Source of the DNA: Parietichytrium sp. I65-24A
Taxonomy: Eukaryota; Sar; Bigyra; Thraustochytrida; Thraustochytriidae
DNA length: 64,000 nt
Assembly (NCBI GenBank): GCA_012862575.1
Contig: BLSF01000002.1
Coordinates: 62,001-126,000, forward strand
Direction: 5' to 3'
Part shown: positions 29,805-42,168 of the stretch, piece by piece
Numbering within the stretch: the stretch's first letter is position 1
Layout: each line of letters starts with the position of its first letter
The notes under the pieces: generated by a model
What the model saw: the letters and a program-made list of their open reading frames with translations, nothing else
What the model was told of the DNA's origin: nothing
The model's database searches: none
Program-made: the position numbers and the translations under genes

Positions 29805-29975
29805 CTTTCCTTACTCTAGTCAGCACTGCGCGCAGTCAAATCACAATCTTTCTCTGTCAGTCACTCGCTCGCCAACGCAGCAGCACCAAACAATCACCAC
29901 CTCCACGTCACACATCACCATCACCCCATCACCCATCATCCTCTGTGCCCACCTTCAAACCCCCTCCGGCCCCCT

Positions 29976-30003
29976 CACTCTCTCTCTCTCTCTCTCTCTC
30001 CCT
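29976..30003. repeat. (TC)n tract upstream of RPS13
   Basis: About twelve TC units on the plus strand, (GA)n in the sense of RPS13, some 170-200 bases before its ATG. Further TC-rich runs follow at 30123-30180. Confidence 0.85.
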
Positions 30004-30055
30004 CCAAAGCAAATCGCGTATACTCTCTCCTCGTCTCCTCAACGATGCTCACATA

Positions 30056-30078
30056 CCTTCCTTCCTTCCTTCCTTCCG
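30056..30078. repeat. (CCTT)n tetranucleotide tract
   Basis: Five to six CCTT units on the plus strand, within the pyrimidine-rich RPS13 leader region. Confidence 0.8.
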
Positions 30079-32169
30079 TCCTGCACGTCCTCGCGCACTC
30101 ACCTTTCTCAGCAGCTCACTATGTCTCTCTCTCTCCTTCTCTCTCTCTCTCTTCCTGTCTCTCTCTCTCTATTCGTCTCTCTCTGTGCTCCACCCACCGA
30201 TGGGTACCCATGGGCTATTGGTTAGTAGGCCCGGTGTAGTGCTCTGAGTAAGAGTGTGGGTAGGAGTGCGAGGGGGCTTAAGGGCGAGGATAGAAGAGGG
30301 TAGACTGTCACGTCTGACGACCACTCGCTGCAGGGCGGTGAGGTTGGTTAGATAGTGGGGTAGAGTGGGGAGGTTAAGGGAGGTGGTAGATGTGGGGTAA
30401 GGGAGGATGACGCTAGCAGTGGGTGGCTGGGAGAGAAAGTGACGTAAGCGAGTGAGGGAAGAGAGAAGTGTTCGGAGCCCTAGCCCTAGAGAATGAGGGA
30501 GTGCACGTGAACGGAGAACAGATCGCTGGAGTGTCGGGAACCAAAATCACGCCTGCGTCTGTTGGTTCTGCTGGTTGATGTTGGTTCTCCTCTCTGATCC
30601 TCCCCGTCTGTGTTTGTCCGAGTCCCAGTCCACCCGGCCAGAAGATCGACCGCTCTTCTCTGCGCGTCGGCTCGCTCCATATTTTGAACTCGCCTGCGTG
30701 GCTCTTTTTTAAAAGCAACGTTGCGTCATCTCGCGTGGTCCGGTCTCTCCTTGCTTTACTCGATCATGTTCTTCGGAGAGCTTTAAACATATCTTGCCAC
30801 TTTACAAACAAATGAGATCATGCGCTGGGCGAATTTATTTGTGCTCTGGTTTCGGCGCTATCAGCATCACTCCGCCGCGCAGTGCTCGCATGCGTGGCAA
30901 ACAAAGGATTTACAAACACTTTATCACATTCTGCTTTCACTTGAACAAGGCTGGCTCGCCTCACACTCCTACTCACTCCTAACCAAGCTCTATGCCTGTG
31001 GCTGCTTCCTAAGGCCATCTACTCCATAAGCTGGGACAGGTAGTAGCTAGCTACTAGCGAGCTCCACGGCAAGCGCTAACAACACTAACAGCGTGCAATG
31101 CGCTGATTCGTTTTGCGGCTGGTGTGTACCCATATAGTAAAGATTAAGATGGACGCTATCGCCGGCTCTGGTGTGAGAGAGAGGTGCGAAATCTGACTCA
31201 CAGTTTAGGCCTATGTTCTGTTAGATGATTACTATCAGTGCAGAGACAGAAAAGGCAGGAAGAGAGCGCCAGTGCTGTGCTAGCTAGACTACTATAGAGT
31301 GTGCTAGCTGCTCAATGAATCACTCCCTGTGGCACGTCGATGACAATGATAGCCTCTAAACTTATCTTCTGTTCCATTGGACGTCGCTCGGAAGGCAAGG
31401 GAAACAGACCTACTACTTTCGTGCCTGACCGAGGACTTTGCGTCTTTCAGAGATGCTTTTCACTTTGCGAAAATTCAATTAACCAAAAAATAGCATTTTG
31501 CAACTTCTGGCCCCGTCTTGACTTGGGCGTGGGTGCTCTGTAGAAAGTCCAAGTCCTGAGAAGCTTGTAGAGATACTCATAAAGAGGTTTAGCATTAGGA
31601 AGCGAAAACAAGACAAGAGCGACTGAAAGTGTGCAAGCCAACAAAAGAGCGACTTGAATCTCTCTTGCTCTCGCTGGCAACAATGCATGAACAAGTTGTT
31701 GCATTGGCGGGCTCCTGAGAAGTCAACCAACCAACCAATCAACCGACCGACCAACAAGACTGACATGAACCAGCTGTCGGGCCTTGCTCGTTGCCTGGCT
31801 CTTGCTGATTGATCGCCAAAAGAAATTTCATGAAATTTCAAGAGCTCACTTTGACAAGGAATGCACTCGACAGACTACCTAGCGAGAAAGAGAAAAGAGA
31901 AACGTACGGGCCAGCAGTATAACGACGTTTAACGGTGATGTTGAGCTAGCTCGTTGGATAGCCAGGTCGTATTCATACCTTCGGGTTGCGCTTCTTCAGG
32001 AGTGCACTGCCGGGAAAGCGAGACAACAGACAACACAACACAACACGACGAATCAAACCTCAATTGCTGGCGCGATTGTTTTTTTTTGTGACGCCAAGGT
32101 CCCCATCGCGAGCTTTCGCTGTGGGTGTCGTCTTCCGGCTTTGAGAAGGGCTTCGGGGCCGGGACTGCC

Positions 32170-35112
32170 ATGGGGAGGACAAAGAAGGTTGAGGAGAGCA
32201 ACCCAGCTGCGCAAGATGGTGACGCACACACAGAAGTTTCAACGCTCCCTGCTCCAAGAGGCGGCGAAGCAGTCTCGGTGGAGATTTTGGAATCTCAGCT
32301 TGGCGGAATTGGCGTGAGCGTGATTGAAAGCATCTCCCGCATTGTGCCTGGCGAGGAGCTCGCGGGAATCCGTGAAAAGGCAAAGGATGTCGTCGCTCTA
32401 CAAGAGTCCAGCCAAGTTGCGCATCTGAATCTTGACATCCGAGAAGAGTATGTGAAGCCGACTCTAGAGTCCGCAAAGCAGTACCGTCAGCAGCACCACC
32501 CGTGCAAAAGCAACGGAGAGCCTTTCAAGTATTGCGGGACCACGACTGGATCATACTTTAAAACTTGTTCCAAACAGAAAGTTGACGAGGTGATTCACTA
32601 CGGGCCGGGCATTTCCAATTACTTTAAATGGCTCAAGCTCATGTTCGTTATGTATGTGTGCTTAGCTGTCATTCAGTTGCCAGTGGTGGGGTTCAACGTT
32701 CTTGCGGGAAGCTATTTTGATGGTCTTTCGGTTCCTTTCGTGTCCACCACCATTGGCAACCTCTATCGAATCCCGACGGAGAATGCAACGTTTGACGACC
32801 CTTACGAAATCGATTTTCCGCTATTCTGCTCGGGATATGATGATGACAAATGCACCTTCGACACCGGCACAATGCTCTTCTTTTACGGATGTTTCGATGC
32901 GCTCACCGTGATCGTATTCCTTCTTTTCACCTGCTGCTCGGTTCGATTCGCTCGTCGTGAGGACAGAAACTTCAAGAAGCACATTCTTAAAGTTGAGCAT
33001 TACAGTCTGTTAGTGGAGAATGTTCCAAGCACTTGCACTTCAGAAGAAATCGCTTTTCACTTTGAAGAGATCACAAGGGGAAAAGTGCACGATGTGCAAC
33101 TTGTCCAGTCGACGGGAAACGCGATCTCAGTTTGCGTGAAACGCGGTCGCTTGATCAAGAAACTTGCCCGCGCCGACGCCCGCCGCAAGTACCTGGACCA
33201 GCAGAATGCGTCGCTGAATGCGAAAGAGAAAGCTGCACGTCAATACGATGCTTTATATGAAAAGGTTGTGGAGCTGGACGAGAAGGCAGCTCAGAGAACG
33301 GAGGATGGGGCTGCGCTCTTTGCATTCGTCACCTTTGAACACCAGCGTGACCGAAACAAGTGCCTTAAAATGTACAAGTCCTTCTCGTGCTCCTTTGCTC
33401 AAAGCAAATGGTTGCGGTTAAAAAGCGAAACTGTTCTGAAAGTCTCCGAGGCACCGCCTCCGTCGACTTTGCTCTGGGAGAATAATGAGGTCGGCCGCGG
33501 TTCCCGGTTTCTCCGGCAGCTCACGACGATCTTTGTCATGATCATCCTTCTCATTCTCACCATGACAATCAATTATCTGGCAGAGCCATACAAGATTTCT
33601 AAGAGCTTGTACGATTCGATCTCCTCCAGTGGAACCACATACACAATTTGTGACGGCATGTTTGCCTCCGCTGGCAATCTAGGAGAAGCAATCGCAATCG
33701 CGGAATCTTCTCCAGAATACGTCCTTCAAGACCGCGACCTGTCTCTGCTGGACTGCTTGTGCGAGAATGAACTAAATCCTGGCGGCGCAGAATTTCCAAA
33801 CAGCACCTCAATCAGTGTATTCGGAGAGGATGGTGTCTGTCAGAGTTATCTCGCGCGCCGCGCGCTCAATACTGGTGTACAAGCTGGTGTGTCTCTTGGA
33901 ACGCTCGTCATGAACACTGTAATCTTCCTTGTGCTCACGGAAACGGGTTCTTTTATGAAGTACTCGTCAATCGTGCGGCGCGAACTGACGATTCTGAAAA
34001 GGCTTTTCGTATTTACATATGTCAACACAGGCATCCTGGTGCTCCTTGTGAACTCCGATTTCCAAGCTGCTTTTGAAATGACGGGGCTAGCTAATAACTC
34101 GACTGCATCTTCGCTCTTTGACCGTGGCGGTTACTCTGACTTCACGCAGGAATGGTATCGCGGCGTGGGTATCGAGATTCTCCTTGTAGGGGCTCTAAAT
34201 ATCTTCGCGCCACATGCTTACCCACTTCTCTTGGCCACCTTCAATACCTTTTACCGCAAATTTCATCACCCAATCTCACAATCCGAGCTGAATGAGATGT
34301 TTCTGGGGCCCGACTTCGTGCTGTCGTACCGTTACTCGCAGGTGATGATGATGGGGTTCTTCATCATGACCTACAGTACAGGGATCCCGATATTGTACTA
34401 TTTTGGTGTGCTCTCTGTCGGAATTACGTACTGGGTAGACAAGTACTTCTTCACGCGAGTTTGCCGCACGCCAGCGCTCTTTTCAGCGCGAATGGGAGTG
34501 TGGGTGAACAGCAAGTTGCAGTACGCTGCCTTGATTCACCTCGCTTTGGGAATGTGGATGATATCTAGCCCGTATGTGTTCCCAACATCGAGTGCGCAAT
34601 CGTCTCTTGGGGTGCTGGAATCCATAGTTGAGGCAACCGAAATCAACGAAGATCAAGTCTCGCTTTGGAACACCACACTATCTGGAAACGGAACATTTTC
34701 TTCATTCGGGGTACAAGTTCAAGATCGCCTGCTTCGAGATAGCACAATTCCCAATCTCCTTCTCTTTGTTTTGATTGTGGTTTACAAGGTGCTCATGAAC
34801 TTTGGTGTGTTCGTAGAGTTCGTGGAGAGGATTTTGGCCGCAGTGTTCCGCGTTTTCAACTTTTGCCTTCAGGAAAAATTCCTCAGTGCACTCACCAGTG
34901 ATGTATCGGACGACCGCCAGCTCACGTTGCAGCAGGCTGTGGATATCGGAGAATTGACCGGGATTGCATCGTACAACATCCTTGCGAATCCTCGCTATGC
35001 GCGCGCCTTCAGGTTGCAGAGCCAGACCACAAAAGAGACCAGCTTGTTGGAGGTTCTTAGAAGGAAAGGTGCAGAATCGCTGCTGGACGGAGGAACATCT
35101 GTGTCATCATAA
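32170..35112 (+). CDS. OSCA/TMEM63 (CSC1-like) family membrane protein
   Basis: 980 residues from the first ATG (the longer frame begins at GTG). A polar N-terminal region of about 150 residues precedes a first span (about 153-178), a loop with Cys and an N-glycosylation site, a second span (about 232-258) and a cytosolic domain (about 265-440). That domain has the hallmark layout of OSCA/CSC1 channels: YSLLVENVPSTCTSEE, later AFVTFEHQRDRNKC, then APPPSTLLWEN just before the membrane. Roughly seven to eight further spans follow, separated by a glycosylated outer loop at about 475-575. Family members are mechanically or osmotically gated cation channels related to TMC and TMEM16 proteins. Gating and ion choice cannot be read here. 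A TMEM16-type scramblase is the main alternative. No introns. Confidence 0.65.
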   Translation: MGRTKKVEESNPAAQDGDAHTEVSTLPAPRGGEAVSVEILESQLGGIGVSVIESISRIVPGEELAGIREKAKDVVALQESSQVAHLNLDIREEYVKPTLESAKQYRQQHHPCKSNGEPFKYCGTTTGSYFKTCSKQKVDEVIHYGPGISNYFKWLKLMFVMYVCLAVIQLPVVGFNVLAGSYFDGLSVPFVSTTIGNLYRIPTENATFDDPYEIDFPLFCSGYDDDKCTFDTGTMLFFYGCFDALTVIVFLLFTCCSVRFARREDRNFKKHILKVEHYSLLVENVPSTCTSEEIAFHFEEITRGKVHDVQLVQSTGNAISVCVKRGRLIKKLARADARRKYLDQQNASLNAKEKAARQYDALYEKVVELDEKAAQRTEDGAALFAFVTFEHQRDRNKCLKMYKSFSCSFAQSKWLRLKSETVLKVSEAPPPSTLLWENNEVGRGSRFLRQLTTIFVMIILLILTMTINYLAEPYKISKSLYDSISSSGTTYTICDGMFASAGNLGEAIAIAESSPEYVLQDRDLSLLDCLCENELNPGGAEFPNSTSISVFGEDGVCQSYLARRALNTGVQAGVSLGTLVMNTVIFLVLTETGSFMKYSSIVRRELTILKRLFVFTYVNTGILVLLVNSDFQAAFEMTGLANNSTASSLFDRGGYSDFTQEWYRGVGIEILLVGALNIFAPHAYPLLLATFNTFYRKFHHPISQSELNEMFLGPDFVLSYRYSQVMMMGFFIMTYSTGIPILYYFGVLSVGITYWVDKYFFTRVCRTPALFSARMGVWVNSKLQYAALIHLALGMWMISSPYVFPTSSAQSSLGVLESIVEATEINEDQVSLWNTTLSGNGTFSSFGVQVQDRLLRDSTIPNLLLFVLIVVYKVLMNFGVFVEFVERILAAVFRVFNFCLQEKFLSALTSDVSDDRQLTLQQAVDIGELTGIASYNILANPRYARAFRLQSQTTKETSLLEVLRRKGAESLLDGGTSVSS

Positions 35113-35333
35113 TTGCTCCCTCTTGCGTTCAAATTTCTTCGGAGCTTTTCTTGTTTCTCGTCCTACTTCATATTTCTTTTACATTTTTTTCTCATAAAAT
35201 TTAACAAAAAAGGAGCAACTCTCAAGATCTGTGATTTTGCAAATATATGTTTATGTGACATGACATTCATCGATCGACTCCTTCGAGCTCGAGAAGCTAA
35301 TTTACGAAGCATAGGGATCTGAACTGTGAACAT

Positions 35334-37332
35334 TTATGCTCTGTACACTTCACGGCTGTCATGCCCTTCTCGCATGTACTCCGAGGGTGGTGGCTCACGA
35401 GAGTGGTCACTTGTCCTTCTGTTGGCCTTCATTTTCTGAGAGTCGTCACTGGAGTGCTCCTTCAACCCACGCTTTGCGCGGTTACCCGCAGCGGCGATGA
35501 TGAACATTGCTGCCCATGCCGTGCCGGCATACACGGCGGACTTGACAGCATTTACCTTGTCTTCGTCGTCCAGATATGTCTCAAGAAGCTCGATACCCTC
35601 GTAGCAGTTATAAACACCGCCAATGAATATGAAGAATCCAAACAGAAAGTGCGTCACCCTCCATGGCAGCCTGGTCTTCTTCCCCTTCCTTAAGACTGGG
35701 AGAATCACCTGTAACATGACGACAATGACAAGAGTCAGGCCTAGCGCACCGTGGACGCCTCCTGTGAGGACTCCTCCGTTGTAATTTACGATGACTCCGA
35801 AGGCTGCCAACATGCACAGTAACCCAACACCCTGGATGATCTGGTGCAAGAGGAACCACGTGCCAGGCTTGCCAGGAACGTGGTCCCTCGCAACAGAAAA
35901 AAAGGCCCCGAACGGAAACATGAAGAGGAATGCGATCAACATTAAGGAGCCGTGTGCGAGGTACTTCTTTGTGCTGTTCTCCGAGCCGTCCGTGGAACCA
36001 ATTCCATCTGCCCAGTTGATTGAGGTCAACTCTTTATTCGAGCCGTGGTAGCCGTACTCTGAGCTCGACCCGTACACAAAGATAAGAGAGTCACTTCCAT
36101 CACCACTGAAGCTCTTGCTCCCGATTCCTGTGGAGGTGAAAGTCAGCGTTATTTTCCCATCTGCAAATTCATACTGAGCACTCTGAAGTTTGCGATCTGC
36201 TGCCGTAACTTGAGCAGTTATTTCAGTGGCGTCGCTTTTCGAGCCCCCGGACGAAATCTCGTACTCTGCGATGGCGGCATCGCTTTGGCCAGAGAACGAT
36301 TTAGAATTTGCATCAGGAAACGCCAAAATCACGTCGGCCCCTAACATCTGTTCTCCAAGGCCGATTCCAATCCACTTGGCATCTTGAGTTTCCGAAGAGT
36401 CCAGAGTTAGCTCCACTTTTCCGGTCACAATCGTGGATCCGGAATCGTCTTGGAGCCGGCGCGACCCTTCCGCTGTCTCAGTCGTCCACGAGAAGACCCC
36501 GCGACCGTCAAATAACGCGACACTCGCAGCTTGTGAAGGTGCCTGAGTTGTCGTAGGGGCTTCGGTCGTCGTAGGGGACCCCGTGGTAGGGGAAGCGGTC
36601 GGTAACTTAGTTGGGGCTTCACTTGGACTCCGGGTGTCCCCGATCGCAAGTGGGCTACGGGAGGGGCTTGCGGTTGGCTCAGGTGGAGGAGTGGCGATCT
36701 GAAAAGAAGCCGCCACCGACTTCCCGATAGAGTGTTTGCCAGGACTACTCACGGACACTGGCCCCTGGGCATACTTGAAGTAATTGGCATCTGTAAATTT
36801 CAAACCCTGAATGGCAGTAGCCAGAATCTCCAAGGTGAGAACCGAGTCTTCCAACGTAACATTCGCACTCACAACTCCGTCGTCAGCTACACCATTAGAG
36901 GAAATATCATATCGTTTGATGTCATAGTATTCGATGGCTTGAGAGCACCCTACGCAACCCAGAACAGCATGCCCTGTCATTGAGTTATCCTACAATTTCC
37001 AGACAAACAACATCGTTTTGTCAACATCTTCATCTTCATCCCAGCCTACCGCACGAATTGCACAACCCATCACTTACCGGGCTAAGAGCAAACGCCACCC
37101 ACCCACTTTCACTCTCAAGGGTGTGGCTTACAACCACACGGAAGAGGTCACTGCCGTCATTCGCGCTGCATACAATATTTATTTGTCAGTGAACAGACAA
37201 CTCCTTTACAAGTGTGCTTACCCCGAGCCAACACTCGAAAAGACAAACTCACTATTCCACTTGCAGCGCGCTTGCGGCCGTCGCATGCATCGCAGCCCCG
37301 AGTCCCAGCAAAATCGCTTTCGCCCCCAACAT
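35334..37332 (-). CDS. DOMON-DOMON-cytochrome b561 surface oxidoreductase, copy A
   Basis: Three exons: 37332-37253, 37165-37078 and 36989-35334, with introns of 87 and 88 bases (GTGAGT...CAG and GTAAGT...TAG). They join in frame to 607 residues. Exon 1 is a signal peptide (MLGAKAILLGLGAAMHATAASA). A first DOMON domain follows (GSDLFRVVVSH, GWVAFALSP, GHAVLGC), then a Thr/Pro/Ser mucin-like linker with PTxxPT repeats, a second DOMON (WIGIGLGEQMLGADVILAF ... SSEYGYHG) and a cytochrome b561 core of five spans. Its four heme-ligand His are in AHGSLM, LLHQIIQ, GVHGALG and VTHFLFG. A basic cytosolic tail ends it. Such proteins pass electrons, usually from ascorbate, across the plasma membrane to outer acceptors such as ferric iron or wall radicals. 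It is paired in tandem with copy B. Confidence 0.87.
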
Positions 37333-38531
37333 CTTGGCTACTGATCGACCGCGCTCAGGTTGTACAATCACTGCCCGCGACCCTGCTCTTTTAACCTCCG
37401 AAACCGAGTCCTCAGGCGTTCTTGGCAAATCAGTCCTGGTCGCCCAAAACTCTGCAGTAGCAGCTGCGCAATGCGCGCCGATCGTTTTCGTCAAGTTCGT
37501 TTCTGATTCGCGCTTGCGGTTGGCTTCTGTTCTTCCGGCGTGCTGCTTGCTGCTTGCTGCTTGTTGCTTCGAGCTTCGAGCTTTGCTTCGTTGAGTGACT
37601 GTGAAAGTGAGATCCAATTCTCTTTCAAGTTCAAGTTCATTGCGTGTGCATGCTACCACTGTCAGTACACCGCGGTAGCAAGCACGGTACTGAGCACTAT
37701 TGCCCTTCAACAGCTTCACCACAACTCACCCCCCAATGGCCCTCTACGGCTTTCCAAATCCTCTACAATCAGTCAACCAATCAACTTAATCATGATCATG
37801 AGCAGCTCAGGCATAGCTCTCCTCTCTAGTAGAGCAGAGAGAGTGAGTCCAGTTTTCTTGGCGCAGCAGGGAACTACCTTTTGCGTTAGCTGGTACTAAG
37901 TAGGCGATGCACAGCTTTGTTCCAAACCAGGTGGAAATGTGCACAACGATTGGTGTTTCTGGTGTTTCAGTCAATCTCAAGGCACTATGAGCTAGTAAAG
38001 TGAGTCATTGGGTGTTTCTTTCTTACAGTCTCTTCCGCACGAGTACATGACACTGGCTCGACAAGCCAGCCACTAACTCATTTAATTCGTGAGACATGTG
38101 CCAGTGCAGGTTAGCGCTGAAACTTGTCTCCTTGCGCAACTTGGTTGAGCAAAGCCACAACTTGTATTAAGCTTCGGCACTCAACGTTTCGTCGGATTTA
38201 TTTCAAAAGTTTTTAAATGATTCACAACGACGCGGCGGTGGCGGGGACGAAAGCATCTCGACTGAACGCTGCCTAAATGGCAACCCAATAATTGTTTGAT
38301 CTAGCGCAAAACTTTTGAAGCATGGGCGGCTTTTGGCCGAACAATGCTCACGACGAAACGTTGAGGTCAAGCAAGAGCCGACTATGCGCAGGAAACACAG
38401 CCGTGCTCTCTTCTCGCTGGTTCACGATCAAAAGTAACGCGACGTGAACACGACTGAAAATTTATTAATTGTTAATTAAAAACTGATGTGATGTGGATTA
38501 TCACGATGGGTCATCAGGATGGGTGGATGCT
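37333..38531. other. Spacer between the two b561 paralogues
   Basis: 1.2 kb holding the copy A promoter and copy B 3' end. No gene. A TGCTTGC-type short repeat lies near 37540-37566. Confidence 0.4.
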
Positions 38532-40412
38532 TCATATGTGTGGGGGTGATTGCTCTTGATGCTTACCAGCTCTTCGGGGACTTGATTCCATAGAGAAGCT
38601 CGGGGTCTTGCTCTTGCTCTCGTGCTCTTCAAGACGGCGAACTGCGCGGTTCACGAGTGCTGCGAGAATGAAGATTGCTGCCCAGGCTGTTCCCACGTAA
38701 ACGGCGTACGAGATACCTGTGGAGCCAAGCATATTCTCAGAGGCAGACAAGCCGACAAAGCAGTTGTAAATGCCTGCAATGAAGATAAAAAACCCAAAGA
38801 CAAAATGAGAAATTCGCCACATTAGTCTTGACTTGCCCTTGCGAAGAACGAGGGCAAGGGCCACTTGCAAGAGAACCACGGCCAAGAGGGCTGCGCCAAG
38901 GTTTCCGTGCAACCCGCCCTCTAGCTTTCCGCCGTTTTGAGCAAGCGCAATCGCAAAGCCTGCAATTGCACATACGACTGCGATTCCCTGGATGATTTGA
39001 TGGAGCAAGAACCAAGTGCCCTCCTTCCCTGGGATGAAGTCGCGAGCGACCGATGTCACCGCCCCGAGTGGAAACAAAAAGAGGAAGCCTGTGATCATGA
39101 GCGCTCCGTGTGCAAGATACATTTTCGCGGTACCGGAAAGTTCTTCTTCTGCTGTCTGCCCATCAGACCAGTTGATGGAAACCCCATCCCAGTTGTCCCC
39201 GTGGTACCCGTATTCGGAGCTGGAGCCGTAGGCAAAAACGAGAGAGTCCTCTCCGTTGCCTGTAAAGCTGCTGCTTCCGATACCGCTCGCAGTAAAGGTC
39301 AAAGTGGCTATTCCATCTGCAAATTCGTAGGTGGCGCTCTCGAGTTTCCTCTCGCTAGAGTCCACCTGAGTTGTGTAATCTGCTGCGTCGCTGCGCGATA
39401 TCCCGGATGCAATGCTATACTCTGCCACGGCATCGTCGCTTTGGCCATCGAACGTCTTCTCCGTCGAAGAAAATGCCAGAATGACATCAACCCCCAGCAT
39501 TCCGCTGCCAAAGGCAATTCCAATCCACGGAGCTTCGGAGGAGTCGACCGTGAGCTTGAGAGTCCCAGTAACCGTGATGGTATCATCCAGACGGCGACTG
39601 TCGCTTCCTGATGCCACCGTCCAGGAGAACTCCCCGCTACCGTCGAGAACTGAAATGGTGGAGGAAGACTCATCACTTGTATCGGAGCCTGAGGTTGTTG
39701 GAGCAACGGATGGCGACGTGGTCGATTCCGAACTTCCGTCCCCAGAAGTCGGGCTTGCAGTTGTGGACAACGCAAAGTCGTATGCGGGAGCATCTGCGAG
39801 GGAATGCTTTCGGATATCACCGCTTTGCACCTCCCCGTATGCGAGCTTGATGTAAGTTGCTTCTGTCAAAGAGAGTCCGTGGATACTCGACGCGTATAGC
39901 TCAAGAGTCAGAGTTCCGCTAGAGCTTGTCACTGTCGCATTTTCGAAGCCGTCCAGGTCTGTCGCCTCTGAAAGCCGGGAACCTTGAGCTGTGTAGTGCT
40001 GGATATCCGAATCACATGTGGGGCACCCAACTACAATGTTTCCGCTCATGCCAGACGACTGTTCATGAGTATAATGCAAGTTTCGATGTCAGTTTTATCC
40101 GTGATCACGTTTGAGTTGATGAATCTTAGACTTACAGTGCCAACCCCGAAACCAAGCCATCCGTCTCCAGCGTCATCAGCGCAGGTGATTGTTACCTTAA
40201 ACAAGTCATTTTCGACGTTCTCGTATTCGCTACATTTGATTCAAAGTTAGTTTCTTGTCAATCAGACCCCAATTTTTCAGTACCCCAGAGCTTCCGAAAA
40301 CTCACACTTCAAAGTCCCCGGACTGCAACGCGCGAAGTGATCCCTGCTGCCCGCGAACTATTACACCTGCAGTAGCAAAAGCTGCAACTGCGGATACTTT
40401 TGCGAACTTCAT
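38532..40412 (-). CDS. DOMON-DOMON-cytochrome b561 surface oxidoreductase, copy B
   Basis: Exons 40412-40306, 40229-40136 and 40058-38532 (introns of 76 and 77 bases; the first has an ACTAAC branch-like site) give 575 residues. The signal peptide is MKFAKVSAVAAFATAGVIVRG. Then come a first DOMON (NDLFKVTITC, GWLGFGVGT, GNIVVGC), a Ser/Thr linker shorter than in copy A, a second DOMON (WIGIAFGSGMLGVDVILAF ... SSEYGYHG) and the b561 core with His in AHGALM, LLHQIIQ, GLHGNLG and ISHFVFG. Intron positions and phases (2 and 0) equal those of copy A, so the two arose by tandem duplication. The role should be the same: transmembrane electron transfer at the cell surface or endomembranes. It differs in linker length and cytosolic tail, which may set partner choice. 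Confidence 0.87.
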
Positions 40413-40936
40413 TTGTAGAGTGCTCTCGCCTGCTTCGATGATGCGGTTCTGGTCGCGTTTACAATCATGGCTCAAGGCTTCGAGATCGTCTTGGGACTTT
40501 TTTCGGGCAATCACTGCCAAGGCGAGGCTGAAAGTTCTGGCGCGACCACCAGCCCTCTATGTGTGGGTGAATTCCTGTGAAACACACACAATCAAGTGGA
40601 AAAGTAAACGCTGGCAAACAAAAGAGCGATGGTGACGCTCTTCCGTGCTCTAGGAGTGTACTTAGACGCAAAGAAACGGCGCCAGGCCAACGACGAATGA
40701 GAAGCAGCGATTGACGAATTTGTGGCAAAGGTGAGATCGCGACTTTTGGGCTGGTCGTTGTCATAGTCGGCGGAGAACTCTGGACGGCAATTTAGCTCGC
40801 AGGAGCGCACGAGGAGCGCTCCGCTACTATCTCGTAGCCGTGAATGGAAAGAAACACTGTGAGTTTGTTTACAGAGGCACACATATGCACACATACTGAC
40901 TGTTGAGTAGTTGCACCTGTTCCATCCCACAAGGTA

Positions 40937-40949
40937 CTGACTGTGAGTA
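40937..40949 (-). promoter_or_regulatory. ACTCACWGTCAGT dispersed motif
   Basis: The plus strand reads ACTGACTGTGAGT, flanked by T and A to give the longer near-palindrome. It lies about 525 bases upstream of the b561 copy B ATG, on the same strand as that gene. A second copy with one extra base lies 44 bases before it. Confidence 0.45.
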
Positions 40950-42168
40950 GGCACAACCATCATCTCGTCTTGCGCAGGGACAGTGTCCTCTCGCCCAAAC
41001 TCGAAAAGTCCCGGACAGAGGCAAACTGCGGCAATTCTTGGCTCCTACCTGATCTGCGAAGAGCTCTTCGTTCAACTCGGAAACTAGCATAGCGTGTGAC
41101 GCATTGCTGGAAGTTGGTAGGCATTGCAACTTTGCTGATTGCGAGTCATACAGTGCACAGTAAGTGTTCGCAGCAAAAGTGGTTTGTGCCACTCACCGCA
41201 GCAAGCTTGGAGCGAGGTACCATACTGTCGACGCAACAGCCAATTTGTAAAATTTACAACTTGTCGATCGCTTCAGTTTTGATTGATGCCACTTACTTTT
41301 CCCCTCGAGCTGGAGACAAAAAGTAAACGCACCACAAGAGTCACTCACTCACCCCTGCGAGTTGCAACCGTGGTCGCGGTGTCCAAATCTTTCCAAACCT
41401 TTCCACACACATCAAATTCACGGGCAGAACGAGGGCCCCGTTGCGCCCCGTTACAGTCGTGATCCCGAGAATCCCGGGAGATTAGAAGAATTCTTAGTGA
41501 AAGCAGAGAAAGCAAAGCATTTATCACAACTGAACATTTGCTCGAGCTCTCAAGACTCTCAAGCCCTCAACAATCCACAACTCGGCAAATGCGAATGAAT
41601 GCAAATGAATGAAAATGCAGCGCTGGGGGTGAACACGCAATTTGGCTCTGAAGGTTAGTCTGCTCGGCCTTTAAACTTGCCGATCCAGCAAGAAGGACGA
41701 GCAAGTCCACGAATAAAGGAGCCTCCTCTTGGTCCAGGCCAGGAAACTTGCAACGGTGCCAGCGATGCCAGCACACGGCACCTTACCCGTATCGAGTGGC
41801 TTGGCTTGGCCTGCCTGATGCTTTTACGAATCACAGCGAGATACCCAGCTCGGTAAATACAGGATTCCAGTGCAGTTTTCGAGAGAAGACATTCCCATTC
41901 GTACCTGTCAGCTTGAGCGAGGTGCCTGAGTCGCCTTGAGGGAGGAGCAGCAATTTACCAGGGACACACACTCAGTCGTTCTTCCTACCCGGCCAGCCCT
42001 GTACTATCTCTTCCCCCTGAATGCTTAAAACTATATTATACTCCATTACTCACTAATTGGGAGGTGCGAATACCGGACGCAGAGTCGGCTGCTAGAATCG
42101 CAGTCGACTGATAGGGAGTCTGCGCGGAAATCATTGCAACATGAATAACCGTCACTTGAAAGACAGCG

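Larger units (their letters stand above)
29805..32169. other. 2.4-kb divergent spacer, RPS13 / OSCA-like channel
   Basis: No gene recognised. It starts with pyrimidine tracts (29976-30003, 30056-30078, 30123-30180), which are GA-rich in RPS13 sense. A plus-strand G-rich block follows at about 30190-30420 with repeated GGGG words. The 31.3-32.1 kb part holds short frames without domains, and the promoter of the channel gene must lie there. Confidence 0.45.
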
